Below, one piece after another: positions 39,198 to 47,982 of a stretch of DNA of 64,000 nt. The DNA is from Maritimibacter alkaliphilus (GTDB lineage: Bacteria; Pseudomonadota; Alphaproteobacteria; Rhodobacterales; Rhodobacteraceae). The position numbers were made by a program, and so were the translations under genes. Location: the NCBI RefSeq assembly GCF_019801605.1, contig NZ_JAHVIT010000002.1:558001-622000 (forward strand), in the 5' to 3' direction. The notes beneath the pieces were generated by a model. It was not told the DNA's origin. It worked only from the letters and a program-made list of their open reading frames with translations, and ran no database searches. The stretch's first letter is position 1. Each line of letters starts with the position of its first letter.

Positions 39198-39722
39198 ATG
39201 CGCCGCCTGCTCGATACGCTCTACCTGATCTCCGGTGCGCTTGCCGCGCTGTCGATCCTCGCGATCTGCCTGCTTGTCAGTGCGCAGGTCGGGCTCAATA
39301 TCCTGGCCCGTCTCGGCGGGCCGTCGCTGTCCTATACGATCCCTTCCTATGCCGATTTCGCGGGCTACATGCTGGCCGCGGCCAGCTTTCTCGCCCTCGC
39401 GCCGACCTTCCGCCACGGCGGGCACATCCGGGTGAACCTCTTCCTGTCGCGGATGGGGGCGGGCGGACGCTGGATGCTGGAGCTCTTCGCGCTTGCGGTT
39501 GCCGGCTGCGCCATGGCCTACGCGGCGTGGTACGCGCTCGCCCTGCTGCTGGAGAGCCACCACTACGGCGACAAGTCCACTGGGATGATCGCCATCCCGA
39601 TCTGGATTCCCCAGATCGTCATGGTGGTCGGGCTGATCCTTCTGACCCTCTCGATCTTCGACCGGCTGGTGGAGAGCCTTCTGGCCCGCCGCCCCGTCCT
39701 GATCGACGACACGACCGAATGA
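39198..39722 (+). CDS. TRAP transporter small permease DctQ
   Basis: A 174-residue protein with four hydrophobic segments (about 7-31, 46-66, 88-108 and 128-150). The GGHIRVNLFLSR loop is the DctQ signature. It is the small membrane subunit that pairs with DctM. ATG 39198 is chosen because AGGGAGG precedes it; the frame extends upstream without a ribosome site. dctM follows after 12 bp. Confidence 0.88.
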   Translation: MRRLLDTLYLISGALAALSILAICLLVSAQVGLNILARLGGPSLSYTIPSYADFAGYMLAAASFLALAPTFRHGGHIRVNLFLSRMGAGGRWMLELFALAVAGCAMAYAAWYALALLLESHHYGDKSTGMIAIPIWIPQIVMVVGLILLTLSIFDRLVESLLARRPVLIDDTTE

Positions 39723-39734
39723 GGCGCGCCTGAC

Positions 39735-41036
39735 ATGTCCGATCCCGTTGTCTTTTCGATCCTCCTCGGCCTTCTGCTGGTGCTGCTGGCCAGCGGTGTC
39801 TGGGTCGCCGTCTCGCTGCTGGTCGTGGCGCTGGCGGGGCTGACCTTCTTCTCCAACGCGCCCACGGGGCTGGTGCTGGCCACCACGCTCTGGGGGCACA
39901 GCCACAGCTGGCCGCTGGCCGCGCTGCCGCTCTTCATCCTGATGGGGGAGATCCTGCTGCGATCCTCCCTGTCGAAGGACATGTTCAGCGGGCTGGCGCC
40001 CTGGCTGACCCGCGCGCCGGGGCGGCTGCTGCATGTCAACGTGCTGGGCTGCGCGATCTTCGCCGCCGTCTCGGGCTCTTCCGCCGCCACGGCGGCCACC
40101 ATCGGGCGGATGTCCGTGCCGGAACTGACCCGCCGCGGCTATCCCGAAAGCCTGATCCTCGGCACGCTGGCGGGCTCGGCCACGCTGGGCTTCCTGATCC
40201 CGCCATCGGTGATCCTGATCGTCTACGGCGTGGCGACCGAGCAATCCATCGCCCGGCTCTTCATCGCGGGCATCCTGCCGGGGATCATGCTGGTTGCGCT
40301 CTTCGGCGGCTACGTGGCACTGCGCGCGTGGATGTCGCCGGGTCTGATCCCGGTGGAGGAGGCGCAGTATTCCCTGCGGGAGAAACTGCGCGCGTCGCGC
40401 AGCCTCGTGCCCGTGGTGCTGCTTATCGGCGGGGTGATCGGGACGATCTACACCGGCGTCGCCTCGCCCACGGATGCGGCGGCGGTCGGCGTGCTCTTCT
40501 CGCTGATCCTCGCGGTCTGCACCGGCAGCTTCAGCCGAAGTGATTTCGTCGAGGCGCTGATGTCGGCCATGCGGACAAGCGCGATGATCGCCTTCATCCT
40601 GCTGGGCGCGGCGGTGCTCTCGGTCGCCATGGGCTTCACCGGCATTCCGCGCAACCTCGCCGCCTGGATCGGGACCTTCGGCCTGTCCTCCTATGCGCTG
40701 CTGGCCGTGCTGACGGTGTTCTTCATCGTGCTGGGCTGCTTCCTCGACGGGATCTCGGTCGTGGTGCTGACCACGTCGATCATCCTGCCCATGGTCGAGG
40801 CCGCTGGGATCGACCCGCTGTGGTTCGGCGTCTACCTCGTTCTCGTGGTGGAGATGAGCCAGATCACCCCGCCTGTGGGGTTCAACCTCTTCGTTATCCA
40901 GGGGCTGACCGGCTCCAACATCATGAAGATCGCCAAGGCGGCGCTGCCGTTCTTCGGGCTGCTGTTGCTGGCGGTGCTGCTGATCACGCTGGTGCCCGGG
41001 ATCGTCACCTTCCTGCCCTCGGCCATGGGGAACTGA
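39735..41036 (+). CDS. TRAP transporter large permease DctM
   Basis: A 433-residue, about 12-helix large permease that drives sodium- or proton-coupled substrate uptake. PNAPT-like FFSNAPTGLVLA, the SGSSAATAATIGRM turn, GTLAGSATLGFLIPPSVILIVYG and the terminal MSQITPPVGFNLFVIQG are the family hallmarks. Last gene of the 5-oxoprolinase-linked TRAP operon; a palindrome mosaic starts 15 bp after the stop. Confidence 0.95.
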   Translation: MSDPVVFSILLGLLLVLLASGVWVAVSLLVVALAGLTFFSNAPTGLVLATTLWGHSHSWPLAALPLFILMGEILLRSSLSKDMFSGLAPWLTRAPGRLLHVNVLGCAIFAAVSGSSAATAATIGRMSVPELTRRGYPESLILGTLAGSATLGFLIPPSVILIVYGVATEQSIARLFIAGILPGIMLVALFGGYVALRAWMSPGLIPVEEAQYSLREKLRASRSLVPVVLLIGGVIGTIYTGVASPTDAAAVGVLFSLILAVCTGSFSRSDFVEALMSAMRTSAMIAFILLGAAVLSVAMGFTGIPRNLAAWIGTFGLSSYALLAVLTVFFIVLGCFLDGISVVVLTTSIILPMVEAAGIDPLWFGVYLVLVVEMSQITPPVGFNLFVIQGLTGSNIMKIAKAALPFFGLLLLAVLLITLVPGIVTFLPSAMGN

Positions 41037-41051
41037 GCGCGCCGCCCGCGG

Positions 41052-41198
41052 CCAAGAATTTTAAGGAAAATTCTTGGGAAAAGTCTTGGTTCAAGACTTT
41101 TCCACGCCCGCGGTGAGGGAGGTTCCAGCGTGGAGAGGGCCCGCGCGCCCCACCCGGAAAATTCGAATTTTCCGGTCCGGAATTTTTGAAAAGTCCGG
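41052..41198. repeat. Palindrome mosaic, copy 2 (four hairpins)
   Basis: Same order of palindromes as at 25910-26070: 41052-41077 (11-bp arms CCAAGAATTTT/AAAATTCTTGG, loop AAGG), 41077-41103 (12-bp arms GGAAAAGTCTTG/CAAGACTTTTCC, loop GTT), 41154-41175 (22-bp palindrome identical to copy 1, arm CCGGAAAATTC) and an imperfect 41177-41198 (CCGGA/TCCGG ends). The first two arms differ from copy 1 yet keep pairing. It sits between convergent genes dctM and the winged-helix regulator. Confidence 0.85.
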
Positions 41199-41243
41199 GG
41201 GCGTCGCAGCCCCCGGCTGGCCGGGGGACAAGACCGGTCGCCC

Positions 41244-41756
41244 TCAGAGCGACGAGGCCGCGCGGCTGGCCTGATCGTAGTAGCCAGACAGGACCCGGAG
41301 CGCGGCAGCCAGCTCGCTGAGCTTTTCCCCCGCCATATTGCCGTCCAGCAGCGGTTCGAGCAGGCAGTCCTCGCGCACGGCACGGTAGCTTTCGCACAGC
41401 GCGCGGCCCTTCTCGGAGGTGCGGTAGAAGACCTCCTTGCCGCGCTTTTCCGCCTCGAGGAACTCCAGCTTCACCAGCTTGCGCAGGGCATAGGTGACGG
41501 TGTGGCTGTCCTCGATGTTCAGCAGGAAGCAGATGTCGTTGAGGCGCTTGTCGCGGTTGCGGTGGTTCGTGTTGTGCAGCACGAGGATCTCCAGCGGTGA
41601 CATTTCGCCCCCGCCGGCTGCCGCCATGCACCGCTGCATCCAGCGCGAAAAGCTGTTGTAGGCGATGGTGAGCCCGAATTCGAATTCCGAGGCCTCGCCA
41701 GCGGGCCCCTCGGAGAGGTGCTGGGACGAGACGATGCGGCGCTGACCTGCAGCCAT
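41244..41756 (-). CDS. MarR-like winged-helix DNA-binding regulator
   Basis: A 170-residue protein with a helical N-terminus and a winged-helix core: MSPLEILVLHNTNHRNRDKRLNDICFLL, then the recognition-helix region SHTVTYALRKLVKLEFLEAEKRGKEVFYRTSEKG, where the beta-wing and strands follow the MarR pattern. ATG 41756 is chosen because GGAGTG lies at the right spacing; an upstream TTG in frame is less likely. It lies between the TRAP operon (convergent) and the FmdA gene (divergent), and could control either. Ligand unknown. Confidence 0.8.
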   Translation of the reverse strand: MAAGQRRIVSSQHLSEGPAGEASEFEFGLTIAYNSFSRWMQRCMAAAGGGEMSPLEILVLHNTNHRNRDKRLNDICFLLNIEDSHTVTYALRKLVKLEFLEAEKRGKEVFYRTSEKGRALCESYRAVREDCLLEPLLDGNMAGEKLSELAAALRVLSGYYDQASRAASSL

Positions 41757-41960
41757 TGGGATCACTCCGTTCAATTCCTGCGATATCCTTCCCGTAATGC
41801 TAACGATTTCTCAATGTCTTGCCCATGGAAACCCGAACTGTCGCGGTGCGGCGCGCGGATTTGAGGCAGTGCGTGAGGGCGCAGGCGCGGGCCACGGTTA
41901 GGGCTTTACCTTCGCCGGGCTGGGGGGGAGGCTCTGCCCGACCAAACGAGAGGACCCCCG

Positions 41961-42917
41961 ATGACCGACCACAGCCTTTCCGCCACGCCCGACACTGTCC
42001 ACTGGGGCCGCTTCTGGTCCGACCTGCCGCCGGTGAAGGAGATCGACGCGGGCGACCGGATCGTGATCGAGACGCTGTCCGGCAAGGAGGAGGTCCTGCC
42101 CTCCCCGGAGAGCGGCCTGACCGTGACCGACACCCACCGGGCGATCCTCGCCGCCGACCTGCCACGGGTCGCGCATCTGCTGACGGGACCTGTGGCCATC
42201 AAGGGCGCAATGCCCGGTGACGTGCTGAAGATCACCATCGAGAAGATCGACCTCGGCGCCGATTGGGGCTTCAACATCGTGCGGCCGACCGCGGGCACCC
42301 TGCCGGGAGAATTCCCCGTCTCGGGCAAGGCGACCACGGTGATCCCGATCGACCGGGCCGCGAAGACCGGCAAGCTGCCCTGGGGCGCGACCCTGCCGCT
42401 GGAGCCCTTCTTCGGCGTCATGGGTGTGGCCCCGCCGCCCGAGTGGGGGGAGCTGGCCTCGACCCAGCCGCGGCTGCATGGCGGCAACATGGACCTTAAA
42501 CTGCTGACCGAGGGCTCGGTGCTCTACCTGCCGGTCCATGTCGAGGGCGGTCTCTTCTCCTGCGGGGATGGTCACGGCTGCCAAGGCGATGGCGAGGTCT
42601 GCATCACCGCGCTTGAGACGGCGCTGACCGGGACTTTCACCTTCGACGTGCTGAAGAAGGGCGAGACGCCGATCGACTTCCCCCGTGCGGAAACGGCGGA
42701 GGAGATCATCTCGATGGGCTTCCACGCGAGCCTCGACACCGCGCTCCAGATCGCCCTGCGCCAGATGATCGCCATGATCCGCGAGCATGTCGATATCACC
42801 GAGACGGAAGCCTACCAGCTCTGTTCCCTCGCGGCGGATTTCGCGGTGACCCAGTCCGTCAACCAGGAGAAGGGCGTGCATGGGCGGCTCAGGAAGGCGC
42901 TGCTGAAGCGGGGCTGA
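41961..42917 (+). CDS. Acetamidase/formamidase family protein
   Basis: A 318-residue FmdA/AmdA enzyme. HWGRFWSDLPPVKEIDAGDRIVIET at the N-terminus and VEGGLFSCGDGHGCQGDGEVCITALET, with its metal-binding acidic/His/Cys loop, are the family signatures. These hydrolyse formamide or short amides to the acid plus ammonia. It is divergent from the winged-helix regulator (204 bp apart), so that protein is the most probable controller. Proximity to 5-oxoprolinase and its transporter suggests amide-nitrogen use, by inference. Confidence 0.9.
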   Translation: MTDHSLSATPDTVHWGRFWSDLPPVKEIDAGDRIVIETLSGKEEVLPSPESGLTVTDTHRAILAADLPRVAHLLTGPVAIKGAMPGDVLKITIEKIDLGADWGFNIVRPTAGTLPGEFPVSGKATTVIPIDRAAKTGKLPWGATLPLEPFFGVMGVAPPPEWGELASTQPRLHGGNMDLKLLTEGSVLYLPVHVEGGLFSCGDGHGCQGDGEVCITALETALTGTFTFDVLKKGETPIDFPRAETAEEIISMGFHASLDTALQIALRQMIAMIREHVDITETEAYQLCSLAADFAVTQSVNQEKGVHGRLRKALLKRG

Positions 42918-43123
42918 ACCCGCGAAAGTGATTGCGAGGTGCCGGCTGTGTCCGTTTTCACCGGGCGCAGCCGCCCTGATCGGGGGCCGTGTCCGAGGCA
43001 TTCTTGCACGTCTCGTTGCCGTTCCGAGGATTTCGCTCACCCAAGCCAGTAAAACATGGAGATTCGGCAAAAGCCTGCCGGCATAGGCGGGCGTGCCGAA
43101 ATCATGCCTGTGAATTGGTGAAA

Positions 43124-43140
43124 ATGCTTGTATACAGCAT
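43124..43140. promoter_or_regulatory. GntR-like palindrome ATGC-TTGTATACA-GCAT
   Basis: TGTATACA (43129-43136) is a perfect 8-bp palindrome flanked by ATGC and GCAT with one extra T on the left. It lies 69 bp before the phosphatase ATG. TTGTATACAA-type sites are bound by FadR/VanR-subfamily GntR regulators; no such gene is in the window. The rest of 42918-43123 shows no gene. Confidence 0.45.
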
Positions 43141-43208
43141 CTTTCCGCATCCCGAACTCTCCCGGGGGCACCGTGTCCGTTTACCAGTCCTGCAGCGAAA
43201 GTCCCCAG

Positions 43209-43793
43209 ATGAAACGCTTCACCGACAGCCAGCGAGCGGCCGAGCGTCGCGCCAGCACCAGTCTCCGCACCTGCATCGAGGTGCCGGGCGGGGGCTGTGT
43301 CGTGACCATGGGCTTTCCCGGCCTGACCATCGGGGCGGGGGGGCACCCCGGTGCGGACCCGGAGCGGCTGGCGGCGACGCTGGATCACCCGGCACTTGCT
43401 GACTGCGGGCTGCTGGTGGTGCTGGTGGAAGAGGCGGAACTGCCGGAGGGCGCCTTTGACGGGCTGCGCATGGCGGCGGCGGCGCGGGACCTGCCTCTCG
43501 CCCATCTGCCGATCCGGGACTACGGCGTCCCGGGGCAGGAGTTCGCCGAGCAGTGGCAGGTGGTTGCACCGCAGGTGGAGGCGCTGCTGGCCGAAGGGCG
43601 GACCCTGGGGCTGTCGTGCCACTACGGTGCGGGGCGGTCCGGGACGATCGCGGCCAGCCTGCTGATCGACCGGGGCCTGTCGCTGGGAGAGGCGATCCTT
43701 GCCCTGCGCGAGCAGTTCCCGGATTCCATCGAGACGGAGGGCCAGATGGCCTGGCTCGATGCGCGGGCGCGTGGGGGTGGTGCCCCAGCCTGA
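43209..43793 (+). CDS. CX5R cysteine phosphatase-like protein (dual-specificity/PTP fold)
   Basis: A 194-residue protein. SCHYGAGRSG at residues 136-145 gives the P-loop CX5R with Cys137 and Arg143, and PIRDYGVPG at 101-109 provides the general acid Asp104, the layout of CDKN3-like and atypical dual-specificity phosphatases. ATG at 43209 is taken; the frame extends upstream to 43128 without ATG. The N-terminus has no signal. It probably dephosphorylates a protein or small phosphoester in the cytoplasm. The bidirectional terminator 100 bp downstream isolates it from the cytochrome gene. Confidence 0.8.
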   Translation: MKRFTDSQRAAERRASTSLRTCIEVPGGGCVVTMGFPGLTIGAGGHPGADPERLAATLDHPALADCGLLVVLVEEAELPEGAFDGLRMAAAARDLPLAHLPIRDYGVPGQEFAEQWQVVAPQVEALLAEGRTLGLSCHYGAGRSGTIAASLLIDRGLSLGEAILALREQFPDSIETEGQMAWLDARARGGGAPA

Positions 43794-43892
43794 GGCGGGT
43801 GTCGAGCGTCGGGGCGGACGGGCCTCGTCCGCTGAGGGCGGAAGCCGCGCGGGTCGCGGCGGAGCCTGTCGAAGAGACGGACGAGGATATGA

Positions 43893-43920
43893 AAAAGGGG
43901 CCGCGGTTGCGGCCCCTTTT
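43893..43920. terminator. Strong bidirectional terminator
   Basis: A perfect 12-bp stem AAAAGGGGCCGC/GCGGCCCCTTTT with loop GGTT between convergent phosphatase and cytochrome c genes; A and T runs at each base allow termination in both directions. Confidence 0.93.
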
Positions 43921-43946
43921 CGTGTTTCAGGGTCTGGGGTGCTGGC

Positions 43947-45302
43947 TCAGTGGCCGGCGCCTGCGGCGCGCACGGCGGCCACGTCGGCTGCGGTGACGGC
44001 CCCGGCATCGTTGCCCCATGCGGAGCGGACGAAGCTGGCCAGTTCCGCGACCTCGTCATCGGACAGGCGGTCGGCGTATCCCTGCATCCGCAGCGTCATC
44101 GGGCGCTTGGCGGTGCCGGGCACTTCGGCGCCGTTCAGGATGACCGAGATCAGCGGCTTGGTCTCCGACCCGGTGACAAGCGCGTTGTGCGCCAGTTCCG
44201 GGAAGATCTCGGGCGCGCCCTTGCCGGTCACGAAGTGGCAGGCCGAGCAGTTGTCGAGGTAGAGACGTGCGCCGAGCGAGATGTCGGGGTTGGCTTCGGT
44301 CAGCATCGTGGCCGTTGCCTCGCCTGCGGCATCTGCCGGGGCCGGTTCCATGGCGCGGTGGTCGGCCGCTGCGATGGTGTCCGGCAGGTCCACGTCAGCG
44401 CCATCGATCCCCTTGAGGAACGCCGCCATGGCGATGTTGTCCTCGTCCGTCAGGTACTGGAGCGAATGCTCGACCACGAGACCCATTTCGCCGTTGGCGG
44501 CGGAATGCGCGTTGCGGCCGGTGGCGAGGTAGAGCGCCAGCTCTTCCGTGCTCCACTGCTGGGGCGCGGACTCGGCACCGCGCAGGGCGGGGGCGTTCCA
44601 GCCGTCGATCACGCCGCCGGTGAGGAAGCTCTCGTCCGAGGCGGTGATGCCGTCCTGCGACATGAAGGCGGTACGCGGGCTGTGGCAGGCCGCACAGTGG
44701 CCCGGACCTTCGACAAGGTACTGGCCGCGGGTCTCGGCTTCGGTCGAGCTGGTGGGGGTGAAGCCCGGCTCATGGGTGAGCGCCAGCCAGTTCCACGCCC
44801 GGATGCCGAAGCGCAGGTTGAACGGGAAGGAGAGCTTGGTCTCTTGCACCTTGTTCGACACCGCGGGAACCTCGGTCATGATGTAGTCGTAGAGGGCGCG
44901 CAGGTCCTCTTCCTTCATCAGGCGATAGTTCTCGTAGGGCATCGCGGGGTAGAGGTGCGTGCCGTTCGGGGTCACGCCGTCCACCATCGCGCCACGGAAA
45001 TCGGCATAGGACCAGTTGCCGATGCCGGTGTCCTTGTCGGGGGTGATGTTGGTCGACCAGATGGTGCCCATGGGGCTGGCGATGGCGCGGCCACCGGCCA
45101 TGCTCTCGCCCTCGTCGGAGGTGTGGCAGGCCACGCAGTCCGAGGCATGCATCACGTATTCGCCCTGACCGGGTTCCGGCTGCCAGTCAGCGGCCAGATC
45201 GGTCGCCGGTGCGCTACGCTGCACCGGCACGAAGATGAAGGCCAGCAGGGCGACGACGCCAAGAACCACCAGCCCGGCAATGATACGGAGAAAAGTTTTC
45301 AT
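43947..45302 (-). CDS. Triheme cytochrome c subunit of a membrane GMC dehydrogenase
   Basis: A 451-residue protein with an N-terminal membrane anchor or signal (about 5-27) and three CXXCH sites: CVACH (56-60), CAACH (203-207) and CSACH (352-356). It matches the triheme c subunit of gluconate-2-, sorbitol- and FAD-glucose-type dehydrogenases, which passes electrons from the flavoprotein to ubiquinone at the periplasmic face. It follows the GMC gene by 11 bp in a small-subunit/GMC/cytochrome operon. Hydrophobic content is low except for the N-terminus, so it is tethered. The strong terminator is just downstream. Confidence 0.93.
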   Translation of the reverse strand: MKTFLRIIAGLVVLGVVALLAFIFVPVQRSAPATDLAADWQPEPGQGEYVMHASDCVACHTSDEGESMAGGRAIASPMGTIWSTNITPDKDTGIGNWSYADFRGAMVDGVTPNGTHLYPAMPYENYRLMKEEDLRALYDYIMTEVPAVSNKVQETKLSFPFNLRFGIRAWNWLALTHEPGFTPTSSTEAETRGQYLVEGPGHCAACHSPRTAFMSQDGITASDESFLTGGVIDGWNAPALRGAESAPQQWSTEELALYLATGRNAHSAANGEMGLVVEHSLQYLTDEDNIAMAAFLKGIDGADVDLPDTIAAADHRAMEPAPADAAGEATATMLTEANPDISLGARLYLDNCSACHFVTGKGAPEIFPELAHNALVTGSETKPLISVILNGAEVPGTAKRPMTLRMQGYADRLSDDEVAELASFVRSAWGNDAGAVTAADVAAVRAAGAGH

Positions 45303-45313
45303 CTACGCTCTCC

Positions 45314-47083
45314 TCAGACCAGCGGACGCGGGTTGGACAGGTACTGCGTCCGGATGGCGTTGACCGTGTGGTAGGCCAGGCCGCCGACGAGGCCGGTGGG
45401 GTTGTACTGGGTGTTCTGCACGAAGTTGCCCGCGCCCATGGCGAAGACGTTGTGCGCCTTCCAGGTCTGGCTGAACTTGTTCACCGCGCCTTGGGTCGGG
45501 TTCGCCGACATGATGTGGCCGCCGGTGTTGTGCGTGGTCTGGTACGGACGCACGTCGTATTGCGCGCCGAGCCCCTTGAAGCCCGACTGCATGACGTCCG
45601 GGTTCAGGGAGGCCGCGAGCGGCTCCATCTGGGACTTCATGTACTGGTTCATCTTCAGGTCGTTGTCCTGCCAGTTGAACGTCATCCGCATCAGCGGACG
45701 GCCATGCTTGTCCTTGTAGGTCGGATCGAGGTCGAGGTGGTTGTTGGCATAGGACATGTGCGAGCCGTGCGACCCGATCGACATGGCGTGGCCGTACCAC
45801 TCGCCGATGCCTTCCTTCCAGCCTGCGCCCCACGACGGCGTGCCCTTGGGCAGGGGCATGTTGCGGATCGGCTGACCGTTGAAGGTGCCCGAACGCCAGT
45901 AGGAGCCCCCGATGAACCCGAGCGCGCCGAAGTCGTTCTGGTTGATCGAGAAGTCGTCGATGCACATCCCGTTCGCGCCGTGGCCGACGAAGGGGTTGAA
46001 GTTCTCGTCCTTGAAGAACATCGAGACGCCACCGTTCATCTGGTAGGCGTAGTTCTTGCCGAGCGTGCCCATGCCGGTCAGCGGGTTGTAGGCTTCGCCC
46101 AGGCCCGAGAGCAGCATCAGGTGCACGTTGTTCAGCTGGTAGCTGGACAGGATCACGATGTCGGCGGGCTGGAAGACCTCTTCACCGGCCTTGTGGTCCC
46201 AGTAGGTGACGCCGGTCGCGGTCTTGCCGTCTTCGGCCAGTTCCACGCGCAGCACCTCGGACTCGGTCCGGTAGGAGAAGTTGGGCTGCATCTTCAGCGC
46301 GTCCAGGATCGCCGTCTGGGGCGAGGACTTGGAGTACTGGTAGCAGCCGTAGCGCTCGCAGAAGCCGCAGAAGTTGCAGGGGCCCATCTGCATCCCGTAG
46401 GGGTTGGTATAGGCCGTGGAGGCGATACCGGCAGGGGCAGGGAACGGGTGGTAGCCCGCGGCCAGGCAGGCCTCCTGGAACTTCGAGCTGTCGTAGGTCG
46501 TCGCCGTGGGGGGCATCGGGTAGTCTTCCGACCGCCAGCCCTCGAACGGGTTGCCGCCCTCCTGGATCTCGCCGTTCAGGTTGCCGGCCTTGCCGGAAAT
46601 CCCTGCGACCTTCTCGAAGTGGGTGAAGAAGGGCTCCATCTCGTCATAGCTGACGGGATAGTCGCCGAGGTTCATGCCCTCGGGGATGATCTCTTCGCCC
46701 CAGTTCTCGGCCACGTAGGACCGCAGGCGCAGTTCCTCGGGCTGGGGGCGCCAGTTCAGGCCGTTCCAGTGCGTGCCGGCACCGCCGACGCCGTTGCCGG
46801 GCAGGAAGGAGCCGAGCGAGCGGTAGGGCAGGGCCGTTTCGCCGTCGTTGCGGCGCACGGTCACCGTCTGCTGCGACGGCTTCTGCATCATCTTCAGACG
46901 GACGCCGTACTTCAGCTCGTCGATCTGTTGCGGGTACTCGAAGTTGGGGACGGTGCTCTGGTCATGGCCGCGCTCCAGCGCGACGATTTCGAGGCCCTCG
47001 CGGCACAGTTCGATCCCTGCGATCGAGCCGGTCCAGCCGAGGCCGACGATGACCACGTCCTTTTTCTTTTCCTGACGTGCCAT
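45314..47083 (-). CDS. GMC-family FAD dehydrogenase large subunit with cysteine cluster
   Basis: A 589-residue GMC oxidoreductase. VGLGWTG at 13-19 is the FAD-binding loop; a C-x2-C-x2-C-x4-C cluster at Cys236, 239, 242 and 247 resembles the Cys region that holds an iron-sulfur cluster in FAD-glucose dehydrogenase. The C-terminal segment has HNTGGH and NTQYNPT, the His/Asn catalytic region. No Tat signal is present, so it is likely co-exported with the Tat-bearing small subunit. It oxidises a polyol, sugar or sugar acid in the periplasm; the substrate is undetermined. It starts two bases before the small-subunit stop region ends, in a tight operon. Confidence 0.92.
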   Translation of the reverse strand: MARQEKKKDVVIVGLGWTGSIAGIELCREGLEIVALERGHDQSTVPNFEYPQQIDELKYGVRLKMMQKPSQQTVTVRRNDGETALPYRSLGSFLPGNGVGGAGTHWNGLNWRPQPEELRLRSYVAENWGEEIIPEGMNLGDYPVSYDEMEPFFTHFEKVAGISGKAGNLNGEIQEGGNPFEGWRSEDYPMPPTATTYDSSKFQEACLAAGYHPFPAPAGIASTAYTNPYGMQMGPCNFCGFCERYGCYQYSKSSPQTAILDALKMQPNFSYRTESEVLRVELAEDGKTATGVTYWDHKAGEEVFQPADIVILSSYQLNNVHLMLLSGLGEAYNPLTGMGTLGKNYAYQMNGGVSMFFKDENFNPFVGHGANGMCIDDFSINQNDFGALGFIGGSYWRSGTFNGQPIRNMPLPKGTPSWGAGWKEGIGEWYGHAMSIGSHGSHMSYANNHLDLDPTYKDKHGRPLMRMTFNWQDNDLKMNQYMKSQMEPLAASLNPDVMQSGFKGLGAQYDVRPYQTTHNTGGHIMSANPTQGAVNKFSQTWKAHNVFAMGAGNFVQNTQYNPTGLVGGLAYHTVNAIRTQYLSNPRPLV

Positions 47084-47085
47084 TC

Positions 47086-47787
47086 TTATGCCCTTTCACC
47101 GCTGATCGAGACGGGACCAAGCGGGTATTTCACGTTGTGCCGGGTCGGCCATTCGCGGAACGCGGCGCGCGCGCCCGGGAAGCCGATGTAGACCCAGGAC
47201 TGCATTTCGAAGTTCCCGCCGTATTGCGGGTCCGCGAAGTAGCCTTCCTTGGTGTTGGCGAGCAGGATGGTGAAGAAGTCGCGCACCTCTGCGGGCAGGC
47301 CGACCTCGCCCTTCTGAAGGGCGGTCAGGGCCTCGTCCTGCTGCGCCGGTTCCAGCGCGGCGAACTCGGCCTGATAGGTCTCTTCGCACCAAGCGTTGAA
47401 GGCGGGGATCGCCTGACGGTAGACCTCGGCCGGGTTCAGCGGGGTCTGCCAGCCGCGGGCGGGCTCGGCGTTCGCGTCGTGGGGGCCTTCCATGTACCAG
47501 TCATCGGCGGTGCCGTAGTCACCGGCCAGCTGGAGGTCGATGAAGACCGGAACGCGGGCTTCGAGGGCGCCGGGGCCATCGCCCTCGGAGGGGATCAGCC
47601 GCGCGGTCGCGGCCATCACGAAGGCCCATTCATCTGCGGTCAGATAGTCGGGCTGGTATTGGTCAAGCGGCACGGGAGCGGGCGCATTCTGCGCCGAGGC
47701 GGGCAGTGCGAGCCCGCTCAGTGCCATGCCGGCGGCGGAAGCTTTGAGGAAGCTCCGGCGGCTGGGGAGTCCGGGAATGTCGGTCAT
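47086..47787 (-). CDS. Gluconate 2-dehydrogenase subunit 3 family protein (Tat-exported)
   Basis: A 233-residue protein with a twin-arginine signal SRRSFLK (residues 9-15) followed by a hydrophobic stretch ending near ASA. The body is the gluconate 2-dehydrogenase subunit 3 family (ADEWAFVMAATARLIPSEGDGPGALEARVPVFID). It acts as export escort and structural subunit for the FAD subunit. First gene of the operon; GMC and cytochrome c follow. About 190 bp upstream is a palindrome CTGAAGGATTTCCTTCAG, with two further operator-like sites beyond. Confidence 0.9.
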   Translation of the reverse strand: MTDIPGLPSRRSFLKASAAGMALSGLALPASAQNAPAPVPLDQYQPDYLTADEWAFVMAATARLIPSEGDGPGALEARVPVFIDLQLAGDYGTADDWYMEGPHDANAEPARGWQTPLNPAEVYRQAIPAFNAWCEETYQAEFAALEPAQQDEALTALQKGEVGLPAEVRDFFTILLANTKEGYFADPQYGGNFEMQSWVYIGFPGARAAFREWPTRHNVKYPLGPVSISGERA

Positions 47788-47982
47788 ATTGTAGTCCTGC
47801 CGATCTGGGTGGGAGCGTCTGCGCGGAGATGCGCAGTGACTATCTGTCGCGTAGTCGGCGACAAGATGACGCGCAAGGCGGGGGGGAGAGGTGCATTTCC
47901 GCTATGATTTCAGCGAATAACGGCTGAGTCGCCGCTCGTGTATCGTGAAGACATCTCAAAATGCTGAAGAAAATGCGTCATC

